Source of the DNA: Erythrocercus mccallii
Lineage: Eukaryota; Chordata; Aves; Passeriformes; Dicruridae
Direction of reading: 5' to 3'
Assembly: GCA_013397435.1 (NCBI GenBank)
Contig: VZRG01001476.1
Coordinates: forward strand, 1-64,000
DNA length: 64,000 nt
A program made the position numbers and the translations under genes. The notes under the pieces are model-generated. The model had not been told where the DNA came from and made no database searches. It worked only from the letters and a program-made list of their open reading frames with translations. How positions within the stretch are numbered: the stretch's first letter is position 1; each line of letters opens with the position of its first letter. Of this stretch, positions 12,032 to 24,069 are shown one piece after another.

Positions 12032-13815
12032 ATTGTTGCCATCTATGTGTTGCTAACAAGCAGTAGGCAGTAGTTTAAAAAGAAATAAATGTCTACTGCT
12101 TGGAGAGAAAAACATGACATTTTTGTGATACTAATATGTTTGACTGAACTGGACTTTGCAATGGGGTATTTTAAGTACTGAATCCTTCTAATGCATCTTG
12201 TGTAAATGTGACTTGATAAGAGTTCATAATTTTGTCAAAGTAGGCAAGGTTTTTAACCACAATGTATTTCTGACCCTTGACCATAGCTGCTACACATCAT
12301 ACAAATGTGAGTATCTGTGCCGATGATTAGTGCATTTACTTCTTTTTATGCTCCCAACATTTCTCTCATATTCACACATCTTGCACACTGTCCTTGAGAT
12401 TCATCTTTGAGCACAGATGAAGATGTTTCAATTTGAATGAATTGCAGGCAAATACAGCTGGTCCTGTTTGTAGAGGCCCTTACACATGCACAGAGCTCTG
12501 CTCATGGGAGGGCTGCATGTGTAAGGACGGACTTGGGTCAGGCTGTTCTTGCTCCCATCAGCAAAATCAAATTCTGTACAACTCTGCTTAGGCTGCAGTT
12601 ACCAGAAAGGGCCAATTTTTGCTGTCTTTGCTCACAGTGAGCAATGTGTTAATCAGGCAGCAGAACCCCTGGTTTCAGAGAGCCACTGGAGAGCCCAGTA
12701 CTGGTCAGTCGAGCTCAGCGATGTCTCGCTCTGAACTGTCACTGCAAGTACTGGGAAATCTTCAGCTGAACTGAAACTGGGATAACTGAGGTACACAGAT
12801 GCCTACCCAAGGAGGCTGGAAGGCACCAGACTCTGGAGGCTGTGTTCCAGATCATTGCAAATTATGCTTTCATACTGTATAAGTCAAGGGAAGATCTTAA
12901 ACTCTGACTTCACAGTGTTTACAGGAACGCTAAACAACTTTACTGATAGTGGACTTTGCCAGTGTATACTGATGGCAGTTCAGAATGAAGCTCTGCTCTT
13001 GATTTTGAGTGATTTATTCATCCCTTTTTCCAACATGAAGCCACTTTGTATTCTCAAAAGAAACTTTTATTCCTGACTTATTTATCGTAACTGGACTGCT
13101 TACATTCATTTCTCCTCTCTGTGTGTGACTGTATATGAAGCTATTTTTATATGATGAGCAGTTTGGTGTGGTCTCAGTACTGTATTTGTAGAAGTAGAAG
13201 TTATGTTTGCACGTATTTAAGGAATATATTTGGTATTTAATGCCAAGGAAAGCACTGTTTCCAAGTCCAAATGTGAATGAAGATTGAAGATGCTTTACTG
13301 TTAAAAAAAGAACCTGTTGATCTTTCCAGTATGTGATTAGAGATTTCTGGTTAATACATACATTGTGGGAGAACCATAAATAATGTGTTGCATTAATTAC
13401 CATAATAGGTTTTGCATAACTTGCACAGTATCTTGTCCAAATAAATAACTTTATTACATGTATTTTTAGAGAATTATTAGGATTGTATTTTTCTCTGCAT
13501 TATATCAAGATTTTTCCTTTTAATAGTCAGTGTTTACATCTCCAACAATCAACCTGATTGCATACAATAAGCTTTATAATGTACCCTTGCATTTTTCCCT
13601 ACATTGCCAAGTTTCACTTACTTTACTGTAAAAAGCTGGGTTTAAGTGAAAAAAAGATAAGTTATAAGTTATTTATGTTTGAGTACTAAGTATTTGCCTT
13701 CTAAAATATTATTTAGAAAATTATTTAACTGAAAAATATAATGTCATTGTTGTGGCTAGTTAAAATACGGAAAAATGACTTTAAATTGAAGCAATTTTGA
13801 AAAATAAAAGTAATT
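12032..13815 (+). other. TECPR1: TECPR1 3'UTR with three candidate poly(A) signals
   Basis: AATAAA occurs at 12084-12089 (53 nt after the stop), 13439-13444 and 13803-13808. Which is used cannot be told from the sequence, so the UTR is about 0.08, 1.4 or 1.8 kb. No convincing ORF lies here. Confidence 0.6.
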
Positions 13816-15270
13816 TATCAGAAAAAAATGCTTCTTACAAAATCCCTTTCGCTATGTCCAAGAACACAGCACTTTGTAGCAAAGTATCAGTGTGGAACTA
13901 GCAGCTGTAATTCCATACAAATGCCTGTGTCCAGAGCCCGACTGTCCCTCGGGGATGGCAGTGTTCATTCAGAGAAGGGGTAACTTTCACCTGCCCCTTT
14001 GGCTGCTGTATTTATAGCTAGATATGATGTGCCATTTGGGGCTTAATATTTGAAATGCCTCTGGTTGCAGAAAGTCAAAAATACACTGCCCAAGCATTAA
14101 ACTCTGTATGTTTAGGAGCTATACCAGCATACTTGGTTCTTAAAGTGCAGTTCTTCATCAACAGCACTGTTAAAATACTGGATTTCCAGCTTGCTGGTTC
14201 CTTTTTCAACAATGCAACCAAACAGCAGTTCTAATGTAACTATCCCACAGAAGCATTCCAGGGATGTTTACTAGCTGCAAACTCCCAGATAATGACCTTT
14301 AAAGAATCCTACAAAAAATTTACCATAATCTACAAGTGCTTGGTCATCACTTACTGTGTGACACACAGAGCCACCGTTTGCACTGACCTAGAGTATGAGA
14401 AATAACCAAATAACATCAACATCTCTTACCTGAGAAGGTACTGAGTGGAATAACTGGAAGAAAAGGCCTTGGTGTTACTCATTGAAATCGATGTATAAAT
14501 ACAGTGAGGATTAATTTACCCACATAGGGCAACTGGTGAATGGAGTAAGATCCAGCACTGTAATGACAAGTTAAATCTCTAAGAGACTCTGCAATTCTTT
14601 CATCAACATTTGAGTACAAGAAGGGCTTAGTCACATTTATTTTAATGTGAAAACAGTTCAACAACGAAGAAAATCCTGGTTGAAGCAGGATCCAAATGTT
14701 TTCTCCAGTAAGGCAACCACATGTATAAACTATGGTGTTGTTCTACATCATAGCTATGGATTGCTGTGGTGGAGAAAGATAATTCACATCCCTTACCAGC
14801 CTGTGTGGGAAACCTCACCTTGCACTCTGAATTACATTGTCATCCCCTCAGCTGTGCTGCAGCAAACTAAAAACACATTTCAAACTGCACAGTGCAGCAC
14901 AATCCTTCTGTGATGGAGCTGATAAATCGTTCCTCAGCCCCCATTCCTCCTTGGACAGCCCTCCTCTGCAGGAAAAGGGCCACAGCACAAACCATTATCA
15001 ATCCTAGCGATGCACGAGGTGCCAGATGTTTCCTGTGCCATCACAGCACAGAGCAGCAGCCTCATGCTCCATGGGGCATGTGGGGAGGGGGAGCTGTGAC
15101 ACGGGGGCTCCATGGGCACCACACTCCCAACTGAGGCCACTCCAGCTTCACGTGCCCCAGGTAGGAGAATACAAGAGGAAATGAGAATTCCTCAGTGACA
15201 TAAAACTTTTTACCACAGAGCGGGAAAGGGGGAGGGGGAAAAAAGAGCTCATTTTCCTTTTCGTAGAGTT
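13816..15270. other. Intergenic spacer between convergent TECPR1 and BHLHA15
   Basis: I see no gene, RNA or clear mobile element. The open frames here are short and have no recognisable family. Confidence 0.6.
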
Positions 15271-16191
15271 TCTGCTTCATTTATTGTTTTATGGTATCAG
15301 AATCTAACACTAACCCAGAAAGAACCTGATCACATCACAGGCTTCATTAGCAAATAATTTAAACTGGCCAGAACATTGTCTAACTTAAGACTATACTAAA
15401 GCATTTTTATCATTGTCTTGGCAAAAGTAAGTAATTTGTCCCTTTTTATTATTTGTATTACAATGGCACCCAGACACCCACTAAAGAAAATCTCCATGAG
15501 GCCAGATGCTCTGGAAACACAGATCAGAACTGTCCTTACTCTAGAGAGCTTACAATCTAAGAAAGCTTTGCAGATGTTTCACAAACAGATGTCTTTATGC
15601 CTTGCAAGGTTCAAAATTACCAGGGCAGATCCACAGAAGTTGAATACCAAGATAAACATTCAGATTTGGTGACCAATTTCCCATGTGCCACTTCAGTCAC
15701 CAAGTCAGTCAAATGCTGTCATCAGTTTTAATCTTCTCTTTAGCATAATAGATGAGTCATTGAAAGAATGGTGAACAGAGCTACAGATTCTCAAGATTTT
15801 CAACAACCTCCAAGGAACTCAGGTGACACAGACCTTAAAGGCTCAACTCACTCAACTCCCCTCTACTCCAGGCTAATTTTCAGAAGTTACTAAGTCACTA
15901 TTTTCAAGTCAACTCCAGTGTTACAGGATAGGTTTCCAGACCCTGGCATACCACACAAACACATTCATTATGCTCTGAAAAATTCTGAGGGTTTGAGGTA
16001 ATTTTTTAATGTGCCATATAAACTATAGCCATGAGTGTTACCTGCTTGTCTTTTTAAGAAAAAATAAAAGGAGTGACTGGAGGCAAAAATAATCTCTTTA
16101 AACCTCTAGGTAATGACATGTATTATGATGTAAGAAAGAAAAACAATGACAGTAGTAGATGGAAGTTGGTGTTTTGGCTGAAGTCATGAAG
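15271..16191 (-). other. BHLHA15: BHLHA15 3'UTR (likely)
   Basis: Reading the - strand, AATAAA lies at 15445-15450 and 15280-15285 on the + map, 742 and 907 nt beyond the stop. No coding potential is seen. The end is a guess between these two signals. Confidence 0.5.
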
Positions 16192-16692
16192 CTATGTGGA
16201 ATATTTCTGTAGATGTTCCTCATGGTCATCCTCCCCATGCTGCTGTTGATAATGCTGGTACAATTTGGATCCCCAGGCTCCCCCCATTCCTTCTACTGCT
16301 GGAAAGTGTCCGTTGGACATATTGAGTATAATGGAGGTCAAGGATTTGATGTAATTTTTGGCCAAGGTGAGAGTCTCTATTTTGGAAAGCTTGTTCTCGG
16401 CTCTCACGTGAGGGATCACCTCCCGCAAGGCCTGGAAGGCGTTGTTGAGCTTGTGCATTCTCTGCCTCTCGCGCTCGTTGCTTTCCAGTCTCCTCAAGAG
16501 CCTGTCCTTACTGCTCCAGGGACGCTTGGCTCTGCCTGTGGGCATCTTGCTGCTCTCCTTGTTTCCCCCATTCCTCCTTTCTTTGCGTCGCAAACACTTC
16601 ACCAGTTCCTTTTTTCTCATTGCTGGCTCTTCAGAAAATGCTTCTTTGTCAACAGTTTGCCTTTGTTTCTTTCCTTTGGTTTTAGTCTTCAT
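16192..16692 (-). CDS. BHLHA15: BHLHA15 (MIST1), class A bHLH transcription factor
   Basis: BHLHA15 binds E-boxes (CANNTG) as a homodimer and drives terminal differentiation of serous exocrine and plasma cells: granule trafficking genes, apical polarity, secretory capacity (family knowledge). The ORF has 166 codons in one exon, from ATG (16692) to TAG (16194-16192). Residues 1-66 are basic and Lys/Arg-rich. The bHLH spans about 68-120: basic region RRLESNERERQRMH, helix 1 KLNNAFQALREVIPHV, loop with ENKLSK, helix 2 IETLTLAKNYIKSL. The Glu of the NERER motif, the E-box contact, is present. The C-terminus is short and His/Gln-rich. Human is about 189 residues, and the difference lies outside the bHLH. 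The gene sits between TECPR1 (convergent) and LMTK2 (same strand, upstream), as in mammals. Confidence 0.97.
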   Translation of the reverse strand: MKTKTKGKKQRQTVDKEAFSEEPAMRKKELVKCLRRKERRNGGNKESSKMPTGRAKRPWSSKDRLLRRLESNERERQRMHKLNNAFQALREVIPHVRAENKLSKIETLTLAKNYIKSLTSIILNMSNGHFPAVEGMGGAWGSKLYQHYQQQHGEDDHEEHLQKYST

Positions 16693-16725
16693 GTTTTGTA
16701 TGGATTGGTATTAATTACCAATATG
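16693..16725 (-). other. BHLHA15: BHLHA15 5'UTR part of the coding exon, with splice acceptor
   Basis: On the - strand gttatgtttttacag ends at 16726, a good acceptor 34 nt before the ATG. This fits the known two-exon structure with a non-coding first exon. The short UTR contains an inverted repeat (arms attggta/taccaat, 16704-16710 and 16716-16722). Confidence 0.6.
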
Positions 16726-18624
16726 CTGTAAAAACATAACACCAATATTCAGCTGGGAGGAGAGCTTGCAGAGGGAGCAGAGGGCAAGTGAATGGAGCCA
16801 GTGAAACAAAGATGCAGTGAATCACCTACTGGTGAAAAACAGATGCCTCTACTTTCTTAGAAACAGGCCTCAAGGCAGAGAGATTTTTCCTGTATCACTG
16901 CACATAAGAGAAAATGGTCGCCAAGTTGATCCAGTCTTTCTGTAGAAAAGTGAACCACAACTCAAAGAATATGCAGAGTACAAGTCAGGTTTGATAACAC
17001 AACGCCTTTGTTAGATTTTTTATGCTGCTGTTGTCTCCCATCTCCTCACTACCCCACATTATAATAAAACCACGCACCACTTCAACGTACATATGCTGGC
17101 TTAGGGGGGTACCCTGATGGACCCTCAGGTTCTTATTCAAAGTAATTTCTCCTTGAACTCCTGGTAACTGGTTTTTGCAGGCACAGGTTTCCACTGTGAG
17201 AGGAGTCCACTAGAGGGAAACATGGCACACTCTCTGGGAGAAGCTCCGAGCCAGCCACGTGTTTTCAGCTGCAGTATTTCTGTGCTCTGGGCTAGTCCCC
17301 ACCACACACACATACACAAAAAAGTGCTTCCCTCTTCCAACAACAATCCAATAATGGCAGGGTTAATTGCAGTTACTGCTCCAGATCAACAGCAGCAGAG
17401 CAGGCTATTTTCCAAGTTACCCAAAAAGACACTGCAACGTTCCTTCCTCTGCATTAGATGACAGCACTGATGTTTTACTCCCCTCAGCCCATCTTCTGTG
17501 CCCACACTACATCTGAAGACAACAGCACCACAGCAACCCTACCTCTAACACCAACGATCAGTGTTACTAAGAGGCATTCCTAAAATATGTTCTTTCCACT
17601 ATCTTCCAGTTCATGTAGTCATAAAAAGGTTTTGTCTAAACAAAATACATTTTATGCCAATGCTATTGTGTAGGAGCAGTTTGAGAGTATGAAGGAAAAA
17701 GAACAAAAAACCTAGCCCCAGATCTGAGACTGTCCCAGTATAAGACATCAACCTTAGCTGGAGCAGGTGGTGGCAGGTCTGGCTGTGCTGTGGTAAACAC
17801 CACCTGCTGTCTCCTTTCTCATTTCTTTAAAGCCATGTTCAGCTGCTGGGCTTGCACAGTGACTCAGTTCTCTGCCTGTGAGGACATCCTGGCCATCCCC
17901 AGGTTCCTTACTACCAAAGAGGCAACTTTACCAAACAGGACGGGAATTCACAAAGCAGCTGGGTTAGGGTAGCACCCAGGTGATGACAGCTGAAACACAG
18001 CATGAAGCAGCTTGTGTTGTGCTTCAAAAAATGCTGGAGTCACACAGGTATCTTCAGTGAGAAGACAGGTCTGAAGGCAAGCACCAGGTTTGTTCTGGAC
18101 CCTTTGTGTAACTCACTTGGCAGAAAAGTCACAGCTAAAGGACAGCACAGAGGAGAACGAGCTTCCCTGCCCAAGCACAAGAAGCACTGCTGGGGAGTGC
18201 TGCTGTTTGGAAGAAAACAGTCCACAGGACTTGGTGAAGAGGGGGCTCATGGAGGCAGCCAAGAAAGCTGGAAGATCCAAAAGAAAGTTTCAGCTAACTG
18301 TGAGAGCAAAGTAGTCTTTAAACCCGCAGGCTGGGCAAAAGCAAATGGGGTATCATGGGATAACAAGGTGCCCAGCTGGCAGGTTTGCTCTCAGACTGCC
18401 ACTGCTGTAACCTGGAGAAACAACCCTACAGAGCCCCAGTTCAGCTGCTGGGAGTACCAGGAAGGTGATATGAGAGTGTGCAAGGAGCAAACAGATTGTG
18501 GGAGGATCAGGAGCAACAGACTGGAGTGGTCAAGAGAAACCAGAGAGAGAGCAGCAAAATACCAACGCATTTAACACCCTCTGCAGCCAACCACCAGGGC
18601 TGGCAATCCTCTTCTGTGACTTAC
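16726..18624 (-). other. BHLHA15: BHLHA15 intron 1 (inferred)
   Basis: This is bounded by the acceptor at 16726-16727 and a perfect gtaagt donor (18619-18624). It holds a CACGTG E-box near 17259 and a short CA-rich tract near 17303-17320. An open frame on the opposite strand (18002-18574) has no recognisable domain. Confidence 0.5.
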
Positions 18625-19060
18625 CACTCCACCAGCTGCTGAGAAGGTGCCTGGGGCCCAAGGGGCAACGCGGCTGAGACCCAGAGGAAGCCAAGAACAG
18701 CAGCAGGGACTGTGGGGGCAACAGGGAGGGAACGCTGCGCGTCCTCTGAGCGAGCCAGGGTCTGTCAGCAGGAGCCTGCGAAGGGCCCAGGCGCTGCCCC
18801 AGCCCAAGGAGCCCCGGGCAGGCGCTGCCCGAGCCCCGCAGGCAGAGGCAGCCGCAGGGGCCGGCGCTGCCCCGGACACGTGGCTTTAGCGGCGGGGGCG
18901 GGCCCGGCGGGCGGGAGCTGCGGTCCCTCCGGGCCAAGCACCGGCCGAGCGGGCACCGGGCCGGGCGGGCACCCGCGCACCCCGCCGAGGGGCCGGGCAC
19001 GGCCACAGCGCCCCGCTCAAGGCTCCCGCCCGTGCTCGGGGTGGTCACGGGGCTGGCGGG
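18625..19060 (-). promoter_or_regulatory. BHLHA15: BHLHA15 CpG island, likely promoter and non-coding exon 1
   Basis: About 430 bases are sharply GC- and CpG-rich against an AT-rich surround, densest at 18885-19015. The side facing the gene ends in a perfect donor, and no TATA box is evident inside. A CACGTG E-box sits at 18877-18882; read on the gene strand it gives GCCACGTGTC, compatible with bHLH or XBP1-type ACGT-core binding. BHLHA15 is a known XBP1 target, but use of this site is inference. Confidence 0.55.
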
Positions 19061-20100
19061 GACACAGGGCGGCAGCACTGCAGCAGCGTGGGTGTCACTG
19101 ACACCGAGCCAGGCACAGCTCTGGGCCTCCCTCAGCAGGTGGAGTGTCCCCGGCTGGAGGGGGACAAAGGCTGCCTCAGCTCTCTTCTGCAAGTTGTCAC
19201 AGCACCCGTGTGACACAGGCCCACAGACACAGCACTGCCATCTCTCTGAGAATTTGCTGCTCATAAAGATTGCAAGTTCTCAAATTCTTTGATAATAAGT
19301 TCTATATAAGGCGACCAATTTAGTGCCATGGGATCTTTTGCATCTGTTCTCATTAATGACAACCGCCTTTAGTCAAATTTCAGCCCAGTAGTTATATTTT
19401 ACCTAATGAAGTGAAGTCATCTTGATATCAGTTTCTCATTCCCAGGTCACGACAGGTGCCAGCACCCAACAGCTGCCATGTGAGGTGGGGGCTTCCACGA
19501 AAGGCTCCACCAATGCTGCCAGGGCTGCCCTGGGCCATCCCAGCCCTCCCTCCCGGAGAGCAGGGAACAGCAGCACTCTCCTCCTGCCTCACCGAGTGCC
19601 CAGCCTGGAACAGCCTCAGCATCGCATCAAAGGAGCTCCCAGTACACACCAGTACTGCGTTCATTTACCTGGTGATTTTTGGTCCCTTCAGCACGTGCAG
19701 TTGGATTGAAAAAACCCAAGCAAGTCTTCCAGGAAGAAATTCCATGAACACTGAGAAAACATCATTAACCTGTTTTCTGATTTTATAAATTTCAAAATCC
19801 CCATTCTTCCTACAGATCTTTAATTCTATGATTAAAAGCAAAATTCAGTATGCAGAATTCCACTGTTTCTGTTTTAATTATTGTTTCTCTACTGACTGTG
19901 TACACACTTTACCTGAAATTTTCACAAGGGTGATGATACTGGAAGAATTTAAAGGTGACTACACTATTTGCGCGGACTCATCTGCTGGGACTGTGGCTTT
20001 GAGCTTTTGGAACTTTCTCAACCTCAGGAGACTAATAAATATATCTTACAGTAGAACTACACTGCTGGCATCTGTTTAAAAATGAACAAACAGACAAAGA
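19061..20100. other. Spacer between BHLHA15 promoter and LMTK2 3' end
   Basis: No gene is seen. A TATATAAG/CArG-like stretch lies at about 19302-19312 next to a CCAAT at about 19314-19318. Reading frames here have no recognisable product. Confidence 0.5.
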
Positions 20101-23100
20101 GATTATAAATATATAACTGTATTTTATTTTTAATATTAAATATTTTTAAATTACAAGCAGTTTCTTGAATCACACTATGCATGATAATCAATATACAGTA
20201 GAAATTACAATTTAAAAATGTACACAATTTAAAGACATTTTGACCTGAAATTTCATTAACTATGATATATTGCCATAAACCTCATACCTGTATTAAATTA
20301 CAATAGGAAAACCTCATACCTATGATTTTGTTACATAGTTTCTCATTTACAAATAGAATTGAACATTATATACACACACACATCAGTACCATTTATCATT
20401 TAAGTTACACCTACATCTGTGCAAGTTCAAACAATTTCATAAACAAAACTAACTGTAAGTCATATTCAAGTTTCTGAAAAACAGGCTGCTGGTATTACAA
20501 ATACTTATTTTCAATAAGTTTATATGATGTTTGACTCTCCTCTAGATTTCTTCCCATTTTGTACCAAAACCATTAACATGTATGACTTAAAGCTGAAGTA
20601 ATTTTTTGAAGTAACTTTATTCTTATTTAAGGCTATTTCTTATAAGGCTAATGTACTTGGATTCCACCTTTCACCAACTCCAACACAAATAGCCAAGTCA
20701 CTGACACCTGACAATGCTGACATTTTAGGATAGTGCTTAATCATAAAAGTCTACCAACCAGCCTCCTCATGAAAGATTGAGCATTACATAAAAATCTGCT
20801 AAAAATACTGATAAAAAGAATGAGGCTTAAATGGCTTTCATTAGTGCATCAACAAGGATATGAAAAAAGTTAATTCTGCTAATTTCCATGAAAATGGCAA
20901 TTTCGATAAATGCAGTTATACACAGTGTATCTGCAGCTGGGGGATTTAGGAGAGTACAGGTGTTCCCACTGAAACTGGACACTCTTGTTGCTCTCTTGGC
21001 TTCTCACTACAGATCCTAATGTTCAAACAAACTTCTTAAGGTGGGAAAAATCAGATCTTTTAAATACTTTTAGTAGCCAAATTGAGACAATGCCTTCATT
21101 ATTCAAACAATCCAGGTATTCTACTAGAGAAGGAATTAAGCTGTAACCAGTCCTCATAATAAACCATTGAAAATAGATACATGTACTTCTAAAATGGAGA
21201 CCAGGCTTAAGTAGCTAGTGCAAGAAATTACACAGAGTGTAATGAACAATTTGGAACAAATCCCCTCATTAAAATGTAACATGTTGGAATTACTGATTCA
21301 TCATCATTGTGCCACTTGACTGCCAGGCAGATATATAAGTATTGCTAGTAGTTGATCCGATCTTTAAGTATCATTTTTTACCCCAAAAGATAGTTTATAT
21401 TATTGCAATCCAGCCTACTGGATTACTGAAATTAAAATTTATGTTTAAGTGATCTGAGGTAACATCAAATATTTCTCTTCATTGTACAGCTAAAAAGGAC
21501 ATTACCTTGTTTAATATCATACACATCTAGTTTTGGAAAAAATGCTCCTTTGGCAATTCATTAGCAATGAGTCCATTTGGACAAAGGAGTAAACTTTCAC
21601 ATCCTGTGTAAGATTTTCTTTAAACCCGGGTAAAGAATAAAAATCTTAGATTTCCATCAAGCAAAGAAAATTCCTGATGTGCAAGATAAACATCTGATTT
21701 TCCAGAATTACAAGGAACAAAATGCACAACCAAATTACAACATTCCAGAGCATAAGCTTTTATTTAACCCAGGACTATTTTTTAAATCAAATGATTCAAA
21801 ATTAAGGCTGAACTCCAGGTCTGACAGGTTTTTCACCACACAAGGCAGACAAGCCCACATGTTCTTTGCAGACTATTATGGAGCTTCATTTTTACTATGG
21901 TGAGAATTAAAGACAGATGAGATACCCTAAATCTAGCTGTATCAAGGAGTTTAATGTTGGAATTATGGAATTTCTAAGCAATAGTTTGTGCACAAGGTAT
22001 ATTAACAACATTTAAAAATATTTTCAGTAGCGCACAGCTTCCTTAAACCCTCTACAGTAAGTTATACTATAAGCCTGTATTAAGAACTACTTGACTTTGC
22101 CTTCTAAATAATGTTTTGGGAAAGGTCCATAGGAAAATTCAGTTCCTCACTTCATACTGAAGGACAGTTCTGACTAACTCTGAACCTGAGTGCCTCATCA
22201 GAAAAAGGTATCTCAATTCATTGGCAACTTCAAACAACATGATAACGAAATTATTCCCTTTTAATCAGTATGGAAGCCATTCTGGTTTAAGGGCTAAATA
22301 ATGTTGGAAAAAAAGCAGTTAACATATTCCTGTCATTTTAAAAACATACTTAAAAATCAAAATTAACAGAGGTATACAAAAAAAAAAAAATCACACATCT
22401 GAGAATATCTAGTCCTCCCATCTCCATACAATGAGAATTCTCTGGTGACTGGATCTGGACACAGAGCACTTGGACCACCATTACCTCAAGCCCTGCCAAA
22501 ACAGCCACTAAAATACAAAGTACTTCATATTTCAGTGCATTTGTATTTTAGTACAGGTAAACAAATACAAAGCCAGGTAAACTGTTCCTATCAGTGTTTC
22601 CTACAGATCTGAACTGCGTAAGGCATTCCAAGAAGTCAGGGATTTGTTTCTCAACTGAACTCACTTTGGAGTAATAATTAAGGATATCTTTTTCCAAGCA
22701 GTTTAGAGGATTAAATCAGCTAAATGCATGGTAAAGCAGGAAGGTTAAGCCCCCACACTGTCTTCCCTTCCCTAAGGCTTCAGAGCAAACTTATTGTACT
22801 GCAGCCTTTGTTAGGATGCATTTCAGGATGCACCATGGAGCTCTGCATACATCTAAAAATGGATCTGGCCCTGTAACGGGTGCAAATCCGGGCATTAACC
22901 AAAATCTTAATTGTTATAACATCACCGAGAGGTAGGTTTACCACAGGCCTCTGAATGGAGCCCCGATCTGCAGTCGGCTGAAGAGTGAGCTTCAAATTCA
23001 CAGAACATACAACTGAAGGGCCAAGTGTACCCAAATCCAGTTATTGAAATTAGTCTTTTTGAAAGATTCATAAATTCCAGAGTTTTGTACAGCCAATTTT

Positions 23101-24040
23101 TCCTCTTCTTTCTCCGAGGCAGAAATTGTAGTAAAAACTGGAAGGCCCTTAATTGTGATATAGTCAGATGCTATTACAGCTTAAGCAGTCAGTAGGATCA
23201 TGTGTAGGAATTAAGAGACATTATCTCTTTCATCTAAAAATTCCAGAGTATATCATATATTCTTTTCCAGTTTCCTATAAAACATGAACACTAACAACCA
23301 TTCTATATCCATTATCATTTTAGAAATGGTACTGAATATAAGATTTCAGCAAGTCTAACATAATACTCAGAAGTTATGTACGTTTTACAAGTACCGTGCA
23401 TAGCAAAGGCTACAAAAAGGACAAATTAAACTGGATAACTGGGCCAATTCAACTTGTCTTATTTTCCTTGAAAGATTTAAGATTTTGATTCTGTACATCA
23501 TCAGGAAATAAAGGAAGAATAATCCATAGTGCAATTGTAATAAGCAAAGTAATATGTAGTGATATCTTTTTGAATAAATATGGCTCACTACTGATCAACT
23601 ATCATTCATACAGTTCCATCAACACAGCCACCTGTTGCACAGGACAGTTATACACAATTCTACAACAGGTGTATGTTCAAATAGATAATGAACTACATGG
23701 AAAAATATAAAAAGAATATTATACAATCTCATACATAAACCAAACTGTAGTGTAATTGCTTTACTTAAGTTATCTGAAAAATACTTCAAGTACTTGAAAA
23801 CAGCGGCAGAATCGTCTTTCAATGAAAAGCAAAATTGCACTGATTTAAAAATACATTACAAAGTTAAATACACATTCAAATTAATGTCCTGATTTAACAC
23901 TGCTTTCAGTGTTTACTTCCATTTCTCAGTACTTCTCGATTACCTGTGTTACTCCAGGAGGATCCAGAGTTTAGATAAAGAAGTTTCAAACACAAAGTCT
24001 ATGTGTTTTATGTACGGAGTCCGAGCAAGTTTAATTTGAT
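20101..24040 (-). other. LMTK2: LMTK2 3'UTR (about 3.9 kb)
   Basis: The stretch is long and AT-rich, with many ATTTA elements on the gene strand and no coding exon. It ends at an AATAAA on the - strand (TTTATT at 20123-20128), followed by an AT-rich end and the change to other sequence. A 3'UTR of about 4 kb matches the roughly 9 kb LMTK2 mRNA known in mammals. Confidence 0.65.
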
Positions 24041-24069
24041 TTAATCTTTTTCTCCATCTTCACTGCTTC
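24041..24069 (-). CDS. LMTK2: LMTK2 exon 14, last nine codons and stop
   Basis: Acceptor actaatag. Only 29 coding bases, giving GSSEDGEKD and TAA (24043-24041), the same C-terminus as mammals. Too short for ORF calling; found by joining phases. Confidence 0.9.

Noticed and set aside
16213..16731. 172-codon frame on the + strand
   Set aside because: It is the antisense shadow of BHLHA15, whose bHLH domain is unmistakable on the - strand.
18530..19264. 244-codon frame on the - strand in the GC-rich block
   Set aside because: Pro/Ala/Gly/Arg-rich composition of a CpG island with no domain, and it is crossed by a perfect splice donor.
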